A program made the translations under genes and the position numbers. DNA of 64,000 bases from a virus, in IMG/VR virus record IMGVR_UViG_3300025626_001351, positions 1 to 64,000 of that record. One strand, 5' to 3'. The notes beneath the pieces are model-generated. The model saw only the letters and a program-made list of their open reading frames with translations, did no database searches and was not told the DNA's origin. Shown here piece after piece: positions 25,607 through 34,683 of the stretch; within the stretch, counting starts at the first letter, position 1; each line of letters starts with the position of its first letter.

Positions 25607-26393
25607 AGTTTACCTGATTTTCTGGCGTAAATGTTTCATGATGTACCACTTCTGATAGAAACTCACTTGCGTCTTTAGGATATGGACTTACTTTGTGCTT
25701 AAGTCGTTTAGTTAACTTACGTTTTTCCGATTTGTTCTGACCTAACACTTGTATATATCTGTGTTTTGCTGATTCTTTTTTTCTCCAAAATTCAGTTAAG
25801 TTCTCCTTACCAAGTTGTGTCTTTAAATGGTCAAGGTTATGACTACCCCATCGAGAAAATACAGTTCTTGAATGTATCCACTTATGTGGGTCACTTTCGA
25901 TTGATATGGAGTAGTTTGGCATTAATTGTATATCACGACAATCTTGATATAACCAATTGGTTGCTTGATAGATACCACCTAAATGCATTTGCTCGGGGTC
26001 AGCATACGATAATAACATTTTTATATTAGATGCGTTATCTTTCATCCATTTAAAAGATTGTCCCATAGCAAACGATTCAATATTTGAACCATACCCATCG
26101 TGTATAAATAATCGTGTTAGTTCTAAACACTCATCTTTTTCTAAACCATCAATAACTGATTTTATTGCCGACCTACCTACTGGATACCCATATACTAAAC
26201 ACCCTATTAATGTTTCTGTATTACCAAGAACATCCTTTTCGTCAGTTTCATAGAATACCCCAAGTGCGTATCTACACATCGTCCAAGCATGCGAATAGTG
26301 ATATTTTACAATCATTTTCTTTGCCGTAGATTTACCTATTTCTCTAATAGTAACACGAGATGTATCTACATAATGTTTATTAGCTTCTTTCAA
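25599..26393 (-). CDS. Mom-like DNA modification protein, copy 2
   Basis: 264 residues. VKYHYSHAWTMCRYALGVF, LIGCLVYGYPVG, CLELTRLFIHDGYGSNIESFA and LLSYADPEQMHLGGIYQATNW follow the phage Mu Mom pattern (HHYS, SRL, YAD-x4-H-x-G-x-IY-x-AT-x-W) of the GNAT-related proteins that modify adenine in DNA and protect from restriction. The C-terminal basic tail (KRKLTKRLKHK) could bind DNA. It is a paralog of the adjacent gene and overlaps it by 14 nt. The chemistry is inferred from Mom, not shown here. Confidence 0.8.
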   Translation of the reverse strand: MKEANKHYVDTSRVTIREIGKSTAKKMIVKYHYSHAWTMCRYALGVFYETDEKDVLGNTETLIGCLVYGYPVGRSAIKSVIDGLEKDECLELTRLFIHDGYGSNIESFAMGQSFKWMKDNASNIKMLLSYADPEQMHLGGIYQATNWLYQDCRDIQLMPNYSISIESDPHKWIHSRTVFSRWGSHNLDHLKTQLGKENLTEFWRKKESAKHRYIQVLGQNKSEKRKLTKRLKHKVSPYPKDASEFLSEVVHHETFTPENQVNFW

Positions 26394-27138
26394 TTGGGTC
26401 TAATTTTCTAATTTCTAATTCCTCTACGATACCACCTTTTGGATATGGTAATGTTGGATGTTTTAAATTCTTAAGTAACTTTCTTCGTTGACCACCCTTA
26501 GCGAGAATGTAAACATATCTGTGCTTTCGTGGTTCTTTACGAATCCAAAATGAGGTCTCCACCTGCTCTTGTATCTTTTTAGGATTGTTAGTTCCATAAT
26601 ATGGAAATATAGTTCTACCATGTTGCCATTCACCATCTTCGGTAAATTTAAAACTCCAGCTATCATTGAATCTTAACTCATTACCCTGGTACTCCCAATT
26701 AGTAGCTTGGTAAATTGTACCAGCGTGTCCTTCTTTTGGGTCTGAATATGATATTAATCCTTTTATTTGTGGTTGGTTTTCTCGTAACCATTGAAACGTC
26801 TGTCCTAAGAACCAACTCTCTATATTAGAACCATAATCGTCAAATACAAACAGTCTTACTAACTCTAAAACTTGAGTTCTATCTAATAATGGTGTAATTG
26901 ACTGACCACTTAATCTTCCGATTGGGTCACCATAACAAGCGACTCCAATTAACTTTTCACTACAATTAAAGAACTGATGTTCCTCAACGTCAGATGTAAA
27001 CAAACCTATGGCGTGAGATACCTTAGTCCATAGATGTGAATAATGGTTTTTTACTATGATATCCTTGGCGACAGATTTGGAAATTTTTCTAACTGATAAC
27101 TTTGATGTGTCACAATAAGATTTTCCCTCTTCTTTCAT
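26380..27138 (-). CDS. Mom-like DNA modification protein, copy 1
   Basis: 252 residues, the first of two tandem Mom-like genes. VKNHYSHLWTKVSHAIGLF, LIGVACYGDPIGR, VLELVRLFVFDDYGSNIESW and LISYSDPKEGHAGTIYQATNW mirror copy 2 but with clear sequence divergence, so this is an old duplication. The basic tail GQRRKLLKNLKHP is also shared. The start overlaps the upstream HTH gene by one base, so both copies and the HTH gene are probably read from the promoter at 27356-27387. Confidence 0.8.
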   Translation of the reverse strand: MKEEGKSYCDTSKLSVRKISKSVAKDIIVKNHYSHLWTKVSHAIGLFTSDVEEHQFFNCSEKLIGVACYGDPIGRLSGQSITPLLDRTQVLELVRLFVFDDYGSNIESWFLGQTFQWLRENQPQIKGLISYSDPKEGHAGTIYQATNWEYQGNELRFNDSWSFKFTEDGEWQHGRTIFPYYGTNNPKKIQEQVETSFWIRKEPRKHRYVYILAKGGQRRKLLKNLKHPTLPYPKGGIVEELEIRKLDPIERS

Positions 27139-27341
27139 TATTGATAGTCGTTAAATTCTCCAAATAAAATGTGTGTCCATGTTTGTCCTTTAACAATCTT
27201 TCGAATGTTGGCTGGGGATACTCCATTGTTTTTAGCTAATACTCTAATATTTCTATGTCCAACAGACCACAATTGTCTAATAGACCTAACTTGTCGTTCT
27301 GTTAATTTATGTGCGGGATGTGATTCACCTCTTAATGCCAT
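27138..27341 (-). CDS. Small helix-turn-helix DNA-binding protein
   Basis: 67 residues from ATG 27341; a GTG at 27356 would lie within the promoter's -7 element and is unlikely. GESHPAHKLTERQVRSIRQL then NIRVLAKNNGVSPANIRKIVKGQTW is the short HTH module common in phage homing-endonuclease tails and stand-alone regulators. It is first in the operon with two Mom-like genes and lies about 14 nt after the promoter, so it may autoregulate this modification operon. Confidence 0.7.
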   Translation of the reverse strand: MALRGESHPAHKLTERQVRSIRQLWSVGHRNIRVLAKNNGVSPANIRKIVKGQTWTHILFGEFNDYQ

Positions 27342-27355
27342 TCTAAATCTTTTCA

Positions 27356-27387
27356 CTAATATACGAATTTATTTTGTAATTTCCAAA
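27356..27387 (-). promoter_or_regulatory. Promoter for HTH-Mom operon
   Basis: TTTG-N20-TATATTAG, with the -33 box inside the 3' end of the dioxygenase gene; the preferred HTH start (27341) lies 14 nt beyond the -7 box. Confidence 0.82.
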
Positions 27388-27944
27388 CTTAAGTCACCAT
27401 TTCTTACACCACTTGGTGGGTCTGTCCATAAGTTTATAGCTATGGCGCTTCTAAGACCTCTTGTTACAGGTGTAACTTTATGATGATGATATCCAGCTGG
27501 AAATATAACCAATCTATTTTTCTTTGGTGCAATACATTCTGGAATTGTATCAGGGGTTGTATATGGGTTTTCTTCATATATTTCAAGAAACCCACCATCT
27601 ATATCATTTTCAATAGGATAATAGACCGTACCAATTATTGGACTGACAATTTCACCTGTTTTTAAGTAAAGTGCTTCGTCTTTATCAAGATGAAATGGTA
27701 ACCCCTCAGGTTTAGTTTCATCATACTGACCTGTCCAATATTCAAATCCACTAACAGACATCTGCTTATATGGTGATGCTTCACCCCAAATAGCTTGTAT
27801 CAGCCGTTTTTTAAGAGTGTTTGCTGGTGTGTTCCACCAACCATCCCACCACATATATTGCCCACCATTATCGAAAAAGGTTTTGTCATTTTGCAAGTCG
27901 TTCAATAACGACTCGTCTTTAATAAAATCATCTATTACAATCAT
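27369..27944 (-). CDS. 2-oxoglutarate/Fe(II) dioxygenase
   Basis: 191 residues with a double-stranded beta-helix pattern: PFHLDKDEAL (HxD iron ligands), GTVYYPI, GGFLEIY, FPAGYHHHKVTPV (distal His) and RGLRSAIAINLW (Arg for 2-oxoglutarate). Resembles prolyl-hydroxylase-like phage enzymes, and its end motifs recall the 63256-63858 enzyme. Substrate unknown: protein, nucleotide or sugar hydroxylation are all possible. It overlaps glf by 4 nt and its 3' end contains the promoter for the Mom operon. Confidence 0.87.
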   Translation of the reverse strand: MIVIDDFIKDESLLNDLQNDKTFFDNGGQYMWWDGWWNTPANTLKKRLIQAIWGEASPYKQMSVSGFEYWTGQYDETKPEGLPFHLDKDEALYLKTGEIVSPIIGTVYYPIENDIDGGFLEIYEENPYTTPDTIPECIAPKKNRLVIFPAGYHHHKVTPVTRGLRSAIAINLWTDPPSGVRNGDLSLEITK

Positions 27945-29032
27945 AACTTTTCTACTTTTGTTAGGGCTGATGCTATCACTTGATGCATATCATAATACTT
28001 ATATTCTGCTAATCTACCACCAAACACTACTTTATCTTGAGCATCTGCTAGCTTTTTATATTTAGAATATAGCTTTTTGTTTAAATCATCACTTACAGGA
28101 TAAAATGGTTCAATACCACGTTCATATAGTATAGGATATTCCCAACTAACATATGTACCCTTCTGACCTTGGTCATCGAAATGTTTATGTTCTATCTTTC
28201 GAGTGTATGGTGTCTTGGAGTCTGTATAGTTCATTACAGCACATCCTTGGTGATTGTCGACTGATTTATACATCTTATTCATCCAATGAACTGATTTGTA
28301 TTCTAAATCACCATATTTGTAATCAAAATACTTATCAATTGGACCTGTATAAATTATAGTCTCACCTAAATCATCCCAATAATCTTTATTCTCTAAATAA
28401 TCACAATCTGTAAATACTTTAACATCCTCTAATAACTTATCAAATATCTGAGTATATCCACCAATTGGCATTCCTTGATACTTGTCATTAAAGTAATTAT
28501 CATTATATGTAAATCTTACAGGTAATCTTTTTATGATTGCTGCTGGTAGTAACTTTGCCGACTTCTTCCATTGTTTTTCAGTATAACCTTTTATTAACTT
28601 CTCATATACGTCTTTACCTACTAATGATAATGCTTGCTCTTCTAAATTAGTAATCTTACCTTTAAATCGTTGTGATTCTATCTTTTCTTTAGCTTCTTTA
28701 GGAGTCGTTACTCCCCACATTTTATTAAAGGTATTCATATTAAATGGTAATGGGTATAAATCACCTTTATAGTTTGCTATTGGATTTAAATGAAATTGTT
28801 TAAAATCAGCAAATTGATTTATCCATTGCCAAATGCGTTCGTTATTAGTATGGAAGATGTGAGGCCCGTATGTGTGAACATGGATATCATTTTTATTCTC
28901 AGTATAACAATTACCACCAATGTGTTTTCTTTTTTCTAAGACTAATACCTTTTTACCACGTTCTTTTAATTCATAAGCACAAGTAGCTCCGAACAATCCT
29001 GACCCAACTATGACGTAATCGTATTTATACAT
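27941..29032 (-). CDS. glf: UDP-galactopyranose mutase
   Basis: About 363 residues from MYKYDYVIVGSG (ATG 29032, 8-nt overlap with the upstream stop). The FAD-binding GSGLFGATCAYEL, VLEKRKHIGGNCY and HTYGPHIFHTNN are diagnostic of Glf; GYTEKQWKKSA near 165 and the late FGGRLAEYKYYDM complete the family. It interconverts UDP-galactopyranose and UDP-galactofuranose, giving a Galf donor for glycan synthesis. It is coupled to a GT2 gene upstream. Confidence 0.95.
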   Translation of the reverse strand: MYKYDYVIVGSGLFGATCAYELKERGKKVLVLEKRKHIGGNCYTENKNDIHVHTYGPHIFHTNNERIWQWINQFADFKQFHLNPIANYKGDLYPLPFNMNTFNKMWGVTTPKEAKEKIESQRFKGKITNLEEQALSLVGKDVYEKLIKGYTEKQWKKSAKLLPAAIIKRLPVRFTYNDNYFNDKYQGMPIGGYTQIFDKLLEDVKVFTDCDYLENKDYWDDLGETIIYTGPIDKYFDYKYGDLEYKSVHWMNKMYKSVDNHQGCAVMNYTDSKTPYTRKIEHKHFDDQGQKGTYVSWEYPILYERGIEPFYPVSDDLNKKLYSKYKKLADAQDKVVFGGRLAEYKYYDMHQVIASALTKVEKL

Positions 29033-30137
29033 ATTTAGTAGCTTTAGTATGTAAGGTTTTACATAAATCACCCGTATCTTGATACGCATTGTTATCTATA
29101 AAAAATACTAATGATGGGAATGGGTTTGTTCTACCCTCTTGGGTTAATTGATTAGTACACTTTATCATACTATTGTAATCCTCAATAGAGTCATAATATT
29201 TAGCTAAATATACTAAGTGTTCGTTTCTTAATTCAGAGAATCGGTTAGCATCATTTAGATATTTTAACATATTATCAATATCACCTAACCATTCATAAGC
29301 TTGAGCAATTAAATAACAAGCATAGTAAGCCATTTCATCGTGTTGGAATACGTTCGATTGAATAGTATTTTCATAGTCATGTGTTTGATTCAAGTACATA
29401 TTGAAGTAAAATATAACTCGCCTTGCATATTCATCTGAGTGTGCTTTTCCAAATGGTAATTCGCCCATAGCACGATACCCATCATTGTATGATTTAGCTA
29501 TATACCATAAATGATAATTATCTTCTAAGACTAAATTGGATGGTACTTTATCTAATTCCAAGGTTAGCCCATCTGTAATAAACTTCATTGGAGCGTTCCA
29601 AGTATCACCATCGTTTGTAATAATTTGCCTAAATCCAGCGGATAAATTATGTCTATGAAAGTCTTCACCTATCTCTGGTAAATGTATAGTTTCATGACGC
29701 TTGTCATGTTGGAAAAACCATGGTCGGTTTGCATTCCACATCCAAGTTCTGTAATACAATGAGAATCCTGGATCTGCTACTATATTAAATGAATCTATTG
29801 ATGTATCATCAAATATAGACCAATCAAAATCTTCGTCAACTTGAAGCTGCTCATCAGCATCCATTCTTAGAATCCAATCACACCCATGGTCTGCTGCTAT
29901 ACACTCTTGTAAAGTATGGTCACGATTCCAACCTGGATAGTCCCAATCAATATAGTAAGTAAATCCTGGTGTATTATTAGCTTTGAAAAACCTATCGATA
30001 ATATCTCGTGTATCATCATTTCCATTACATTGAATAACATAATAATCTACATAATCTACAACTGAATCTAACATTCGTTGGATAGTAGCTGCTTCATTAC
30101 CAACCATGGCATTCAAAACTATTTTGGTTTTTTTCAT
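29025..30137 (-). CDS. GT2 glycosyltransferase with helical C-terminal region
   Basis: 370 residues. The N-terminal GT-A domain has VLNAMVGNEAATIQRMLDSV, YYVIQCNGNDDT and CDWILRMDADEQL with a DxD motif. About residues 260-340 are helix pairs resembling TPR repeats (YLIAQAYEWLGDIDNMLKYL), as in SunS-like and related GT2 proteins. It is directly upstream of glf and coupled to it, so a galactofuranosyl donor is a reasonable guess. The acceptor is unknown. Confidence 0.85.
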   Translation of the reverse strand: MKKTKIVLNAMVGNEAATIQRMLDSVVDYVDYYVIQCNGNDDTRDIIDRFFKANNTPGFTYYIDWDYPGWNRDHTLQECIAADHGCDWILRMDADEQLQVDEDFDWSIFDDTSIDSFNIVADPGFSLYYRTWMWNANRPWFFQHDKRHETIHLPEIGEDFHRHNLSAGFRQIITNDGDTWNAPMKFITDGLTLELDKVPSNLVLEDNYHLWYIAKSYNDGYRAMGELPFGKAHSDEYARRVIFYFNMYLNQTHDYENTIQSNVFQHDEMAYYACYLIAQAYEWLGDIDNMLKYLNDANRFSELRNEHLVYLAKYYDSIEDYNSMIKCTNQLTQEGRTNPFPSLVFFIDNNAYQDTGDLCKTLHTKATKYV

Positions 30138-30150
30138 AACTATTTTTTAA

Positions 30151-30387
30151 TTATACACTTAGATATACATTAACTGGTTTTACTCCGATGTGTCGTTTTA
30201 CTTCGTGACCATTATCTAATAGAATTACAGTGGGTACATTCCTTATACCATATTTTTGTGCAATATCAGATTGTTCATCAACATTAATTTTTCTTACTGG
30301 GATAGTTTGTCCCACACTTTGCATTACCGGCCCTAATGTTCTACATGGCCCACACCATGGGGCTGAGAAATATAAGTACTCTTTCAT
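30151..30387 (-). CDS. Thioredoxin-like protein
   Basis: 78 residues, a minimal thioredoxin fold with the active site SAPWCGPCRTLGP near 8-20 and cis-Pro loop NVPTVILL. It lies 12 nt after nrdA, as commonly seen in phages, so it probably recycles the ribonucleotide reductase disulfide at the NrdA C-terminal CISC. An AAGG ribosome site precedes the start. Shorter than host thioredoxin (about 105-110 residues). Confidence 0.9.
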   Translation of the reverse strand: MKEYLYFSAPWCGPCRTLGPVMQSVGQTIPVRKINVDEQSDIAQKYGIRNVPTVILLDNGHEVKRHIGVKPVNVYLSV

Positions 30388-30399
30388 AATTCTACCTTT

Positions 30400-32184
30400 T
30401 TAACCATCACAGGATATACAATCTGGGTCAAGGGCTCGTGCTGCGATGTCTCCACGAAGTACTGACTCAGTTCTCATATAATAGAGAGTTTTAATTCCTT
30501 GTTCCCAAGCTTCCATATGAATTTGATTAATCCATTTTGGACTTGCTTCTGATGGGAACGCTAAGTTCAATGAAACTGATTGGTCGATGTATTGTTGTCT
30601 TACACCGGCTTGTTTAACCAAATCTAATTGATTAATTTCTTTAAATGTTTTAAATACATCTTTGACCCAAAATACTTGGTCTTTATCAAATACTTCTTGT
30701 GGTATGTCGTCTTTTTTCATTAACTTTCCATCGACATATCCCCAATCGTCCAATTCTTTTATATCTTGAATTGAACCACCATCGGATAAGATTTTATCCC
30801 AAGTAGACTTTTTATTGATTCCAACTTTTCTAAGTACTTTTTCTAATTCAATATTTTTTCTAATAAACGTACCTTTTGCGGTTTGTTCAGTAAATACGTT
30901 GGAAGGCCAAGGTTCAATCCCAGCAGATACATTACCACTTAACTTAGAATTAGAAACAGTTGGAGCGATTGCTCTTAAGTGAGTGTTTCTAAATCCAGTT
31001 CCAACACACCATAATGGTTCACCTAATTCAGCTGCCATATCTCTTGATGCTCTTTCAGATTCAATTTTTAATTGCGAAAATATCTTACGAGTTTCAAACT
31101 GAGCAGTTAATCCTTCAAATGGAATTCCTTTACGTTGTAAGTAAGTGTGCCATCCTAATGTACCTAATCCTAACGCTCTACCTTTTTCAGCTGAACGTAC
31201 TGAGTTATCAAAACCTTTCATATTCTTAGCTCTTTGAAGAAACTCTTCCATAACCCCATCTAAGAACCATGTTGCTGTGTAGATTAAATCAGTATCTTTC
31301 CATTCATCATATTTTGCTAAGTTAAGGGAAGATAAACAACAAACGAATGAATGTGATTCATCTGTATGTAGTGTAATTTCAGAACATATGTTTGTCATAT
31401 GAACTTTTAATCCATTATCTTTGTATGCTCTTGGGTTTTGTTTATTAACATTACCCTTATACATTACATATGGTTCACCAGTTGCTTTTCTCTTTTGAAG
31501 TACTTTACCCCATTTTCTACGAGCTTCTACATCACCTTCTTTAAGTTTTCTCATAAACTTATCACCAACAACCACACATTGATGTAAGTTCAAACATTGT
31601 CTGTTTACATCACCTTTGGGTTCTCTAATTTCAATCCACTCATCAAAATCATCATGGTCTATGTTTAAGTTTACAGATGCTGCCCCACGTCTTACTGCCC
31701 CTTGATTAGTAGCAAGTATTGTAGAATCATATATTTTAGCAAATGGTACAACACCATCTGATGTTCCATTACCTGTTATATTAGAACCAGCTGGTCGAAT
31801 CATATTAATACCAACACCTACACCACCACCATGTTTGGCGAGTAGCATCATTTCTAAGTTTTTCAACCCAATATCTTGAATTGAATCAGCTACATCAATT
31901 CCAAAACAACTAATTGGTAATCCCCTATCAGTTCCAGTATTTGATAATACTGGCGATGCAAGGTTTAACCAACCCTTCCAAATGTAATCGAAGAACTTTG
32001 AAGCAAGTTGGGGTTTGTTTAATCTACGAGCTACTGCCGTTGATACTCTCCAATATGCATCTTTTGGTTTCTCTCCAGCAAGTAAGTAACCATTTGATAT
32101 AGTTTTAACATATATCTCTGTGTTACCCCATACAGGAAAGTCTACTCCAACTTCCCAATCTAAATCTTGTGCGTAATTTTTCAT
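30400..32184 (-). CDS. nrdA: Ribonucleoside-diphosphate reductase large subunit
   Basis: 594 residues. The first active cysteine is in PISCFGID (Cys93), the radical-site triad is NICSE (Asn265, Cys267, Glu269), and the redox pair ends the protein in CISCDG. AKHGGGVGVG and SKLSGN are further class I signatures. The N-terminal ATP-cone is missing, so the usual dATP off-switch at that site is absent. With NrdB it makes dNDPs for phage replication. It lies 6 nt after nrdB. Confidence 0.95.
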   Translation of the reverse strand: MKNYAQDLDWEVGVDFPVWGNTEIYVKTISNGYLLAGEKPKDAYWRVSTAVARRLNKPQLASKFFDYIWKGWLNLASPVLSNTGTDRGLPISCFGIDVADSIQDIGLKNLEMMLLAKHGGGVGVGINMIRPAGSNITGNGTSDGVVPFAKIYDSTILATNQGAVRRGAASVNLNIDHDDFDEWIEIREPKGDVNRQCLNLHQCVVVGDKFMRKLKEGDVEARRKWGKVLQKRKATGEPYVMYKGNVNKQNPRAYKDNGLKVHMTNICSEITLHTDESHSFVCCLSSLNLAKYDEWKDTDLIYTATWFLDGVMEEFLQRAKNMKGFDNSVRSAEKGRALGLGTLGWHTYLQRKGIPFEGLTAQFETRKIFSQLKIESERASRDMAAELGEPLWCVGTGFRNTHLRAIAPTVSNSKLSGNVSAGIEPWPSNVFTEQTAKGTFIRKNIELEKVLRKVGINKKSTWDKILSDGGSIQDIKELDDWGYVDGKLMKKDDIPQEVFDKDQVFWVKDVFKTFKEINQLDLVKQAGVRQQYIDQSVSLNLAFPSEASPKWINQIHMEAWEQGIKTLYYMRTESVLRGDIAARALDPDCISCDG

Positions 32185-32190
32185 AATTAT

Positions 32191-33201
32191 TTAAAATAAA
32201 TCATCCCAATCTTCACCTTCACCTGCTTTACTATAATCAGTAGGTCTTACTGCGAAGAAATCTGTATGTGTTTGTCCACCTGTTAAATGGTAGAACCATT
32301 CTAATTCAGCGGCTGAATCTTTATCGTATTCAAAGTAGTAATCACCACCTTCAATTGCGTTATATCCTAATTCACCTAATTTTTCATTCAGACGTTGATT
32401 AATAAAGTTTTTTAAATCTTCTTTTTTAAGATTTTCTAAATCACCCATTTCAAACATCTTGTCTATATATTTGTGTTCTAATGTCTGAATTAACTTAGCG
32501 GCTAGTACAATACTATCTTTACTATCTTCTAATAACTCAGGATATTCGTCACACATATGTCTGAATAATTGACATCCCATTCGTGAGTGTAATGATTCGT
32601 CTCTTACCGACCATTTCATTTGTTGACCAATACCTTTTAGTTTGTTTCTCATCTGAAATGAGTAAAGTACTGCAAATGATGAATATAAAGCAACTCCTTC
32701 AGTAAACGCTGAGAATATAGCTAATGATGTAGCTACTTCTTTTCTTGCTTCTGCGTTAGTTTTCAGGTCTTTATATGTGTATGAATTGGTAACTTCAGCC
32801 AAGTTATCAAATCGTTCTGCTGTAGCGGGTTCATGTAAAAATGCTTCAAAGTCTTCAAGACCAAGAGATTCATTTAAATATGAATAAGCCGTAGCGTGTA
32901 TAGTTTCTTGAGAACCGAACATCATAGCCATCTGTTTAATTTCATGCTTTGGAAACCAATGCGTAACCATATTAGTCCAATAGTCAGATACAGCACATTC
33001 TGTTTGGGCAAACCCTAAAAGGATGTTACCTACTAAATTCTTTTCTTCGGGTGTAAGATTTTCGTTCCAATCTTTAATATCACCCTGCATTGGTATTTCG
33101 GTATGTAACCAAAATGCCTGAGCTTGCTTTAGCCAACCCTCTGTGTAGTACTCGGGATATTCAAACGGCTTAAAGGGTACTCGATTATCAAATAATCCCA
33201 T
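32191..33201 (-). CDS. nrdB: Ribonucleoside-diphosphate reductase small subunit
   Basis: 336 residues. Di-iron and radical residues align with E. coli R2 spacing: Glu68 (FAQTE), Glu99 and His102 (ETIHATAY), radical Tyr106, then RDESLHSRMG for the second Glu/His set. The C-terminus is acidic and ends EGEDWDDLF, a usual NrdA-binding tail. The region upstream (33243-33274) has only a weak promoter-like sequence (TTTT-N20-TATATTCA). Confidence 0.95.
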   Translation of the reverse strand: MGLFDNRVPFKPFEYPEYYTEGWLKQAQAFWLHTEIPMQGDIKDWNENLTPEEKNLVGNILLGFAQTECAVSDYWTNMVTHWFPKHEIKQMAMMFGSQETIHATAYSYLNESLGLEDFEAFLHEPATAERFDNLAEVTNSYTYKDLKTNAEARKEVATSLAIFSAFTEGVALYSSFAVLYSFQMRNKLKGIGQQMKWSVRDESLHSRMGCQLFRHMCDEYPELLEDSKDSIVLAAKLIQTLEHKYIDKMFEMGDLENLKKEDLKNFINQRLNEKLGELGYNAIEGGDYYFEYDKDSAAELEWFYHLTGGQTHTDFFAVRPTDYSKAGEGEDWDDLF

Positions 33202-33268
33202 AATATTTACTTACTTTTTTATTGTTAAACTTAGTTGCTAGGTGAATATACATATTAAAAATTTAATA

Positions 33269-34630
33269 TTAAAATCCAATATCACCATTCATTTCTTTAT
33301 ATTTTTGAGCCAATTCTTTTCTTACTAAACTCTCCCCACCTTTCATCTCTTTCTTAGTCTGTTGACCAGAAATGGAATCTTCATTATAGATGTGGATTTG
33401 CCCAGTAGAAAAGTTAGCTTTGGATGGAAATGTCATCCCATCAGGACCAAATCGGTTTTTTATTACGTGCCATCTACCTGTACCTGCAAGCTTGTCTTCA
33501 ATCTTACGAGATAAAGATACCACAAAATCAGCAGTCATCATTTTTGAGAATGACCCAGCAATCTTTGTACCTGTAATAATATCGTCTTCTGCCCCACTTC
33601 TGTTAATCTGAGATGCTGTAAATACTGGAACTTCATATTCACCTGCCATACCACGAAGGTCTTCTATAATTTCTTCCAACTCTTCGTGTCGTTTCTCTTT
33701 TGCATGACCATTCCTTAATAAATCAGCGTAATCTACAATAACCACATCTGGCTTTTTACCTTGAAGTGTCATTTTATCCATATGAGCTTTAAGTGAATTA
33801 ACACTTGCAGTTTTCGTAGGATAGTGTTTCACCACTAAGTCACCTGATACGGTATTTACAGCTTTCTTGACATCTTCCATATTGTACTTAAGGTTAGCTA
33901 CTGCTACACCACTTAATACAGCATCATATCGTTGACCTGTATAACCCTCGTTTAATTCAAGAGTATAATGTGCGACTATCTTACCCTTCTTCATAGCGTT
34001 AACACCAATGTTAACTAATGCCCATGATTTACCAATACCTGGAGGAGCTGCCATAAGTATTAACTCACCTTTACCGAATCCACCTTGAGTAATCTCATCT
34101 ATAACATCCCAACCACTTGATACAACATTTCGTACTGAGTCTTCGTATCTCTCAATAATCATTGTTTTATATTCATGACCTAAATCAGAATCTTGACCTG
34201 CTTTCATAGCATTATCAATATTCTTTTTAATCATCTCATAATGACCATTTTCTAATAATGGTACTGAATCTAAGATTGCGTTTTTAATTGATTGATTTTT
34301 ACAAAAGTCAAGGACTTGTTCTTTTACAAACTCTAAGTCATCACTTTCGAGGTGATTCCAAGCGAATTTAAGTATATCTACTACTGAGGTTTGAAGTACG
34401 TCACGTTCAATAGAGTTAATTTTAACTTTAAGGACATCTAAGGTAGGCATTTGCTCGTAATCATTAAAGTGTTTCATAATGGTTTTAACTAACCATTCAG
34501 ACCCTTCTGAATCAAAATACTCTGGCATAAGGATATCATATATCTGACGAAACCACGCCCTATCTGATAATATACTTGATATTACTTTATTCTGAAATGA
34601 TGTACTAAACTTACTTCCTAACTTCTCCAT
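33269..34630 (-). CDS. gp41: Replicative DNA helicase (T4 gp41/DnaB-like)
   Basis: 453 residues. A helical N-terminal domain (about 1-150) precedes a RecA-like motor with Walker A APPGIGKSW (Lys201) and Walker B DVVIVDYADLL, followed by PVFTASQINRSG (motif H3/H4). It would unwind DNA as a hexamer on the lagging strand. It begins 7 nt after the -7 box of its own promoter (34637-34668), so its mRNA has almost no leader. No primase gene is seen in this window. Confidence 0.92.
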   Translation of the reverse strand: MEKLGSKFSTSFQNKVISSILSDRAWFRQIYDILMPEYFDSEGSEWLVKTIMKHFNDYEQMPTLDVLKVKINSIERDVLQTSVVDILKFAWNHLESDDLEFVKEQVLDFCKNQSIKNAILDSVPLLENGHYEMIKKNIDNAMKAGQDSDLGHEYKTMIIERYEDSVRNVVSSGWDVIDEITQGGFGKGELILMAAPPGIGKSWALVNIGVNAMKKGKIVAHYTLELNEGYTGQRYDAVLSGVAVANLKYNMEDVKKAVNTVSGDLVVKHYPTKTASVNSLKAHMDKMTLQGKKPDVVIVDYADLLRNGHAKEKRHEELEEIIEDLRGMAGEYEVPVFTASQINRSGAEDDIITGTKIAGSFSKMMTADFVVSLSRKIEDKLAGTGRWHVIKNRFGPDGMTFPSKANFSTGQIHIYNEDSISGQQTKKEMKGGESLVRKELAQKYKEMNGDIGF

Positions 34631-34636
34631 ATGATA

Positions 34637-34668
34637 CTAATATACGAAATTTAATTTTACTATCCAAA
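34637..34668 (-). promoter_or_regulatory. Promoter for gp41 helicase
   Basis: TTTG-N20-TATATTAG; the helicase ATG starts 7 nt after the -7 box, leaving almost no leader. Confidence 0.82.
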
Positions 34669-34683
34669 CTTATTGGATTAAAA

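Noticed and set aside
33243-33274. Promoter for nrdB (TTTT-N20-TATATTCA)
   Set aside because: Both boxes depart from the pattern of the other nine; too weak in AT-rich sequence to list.
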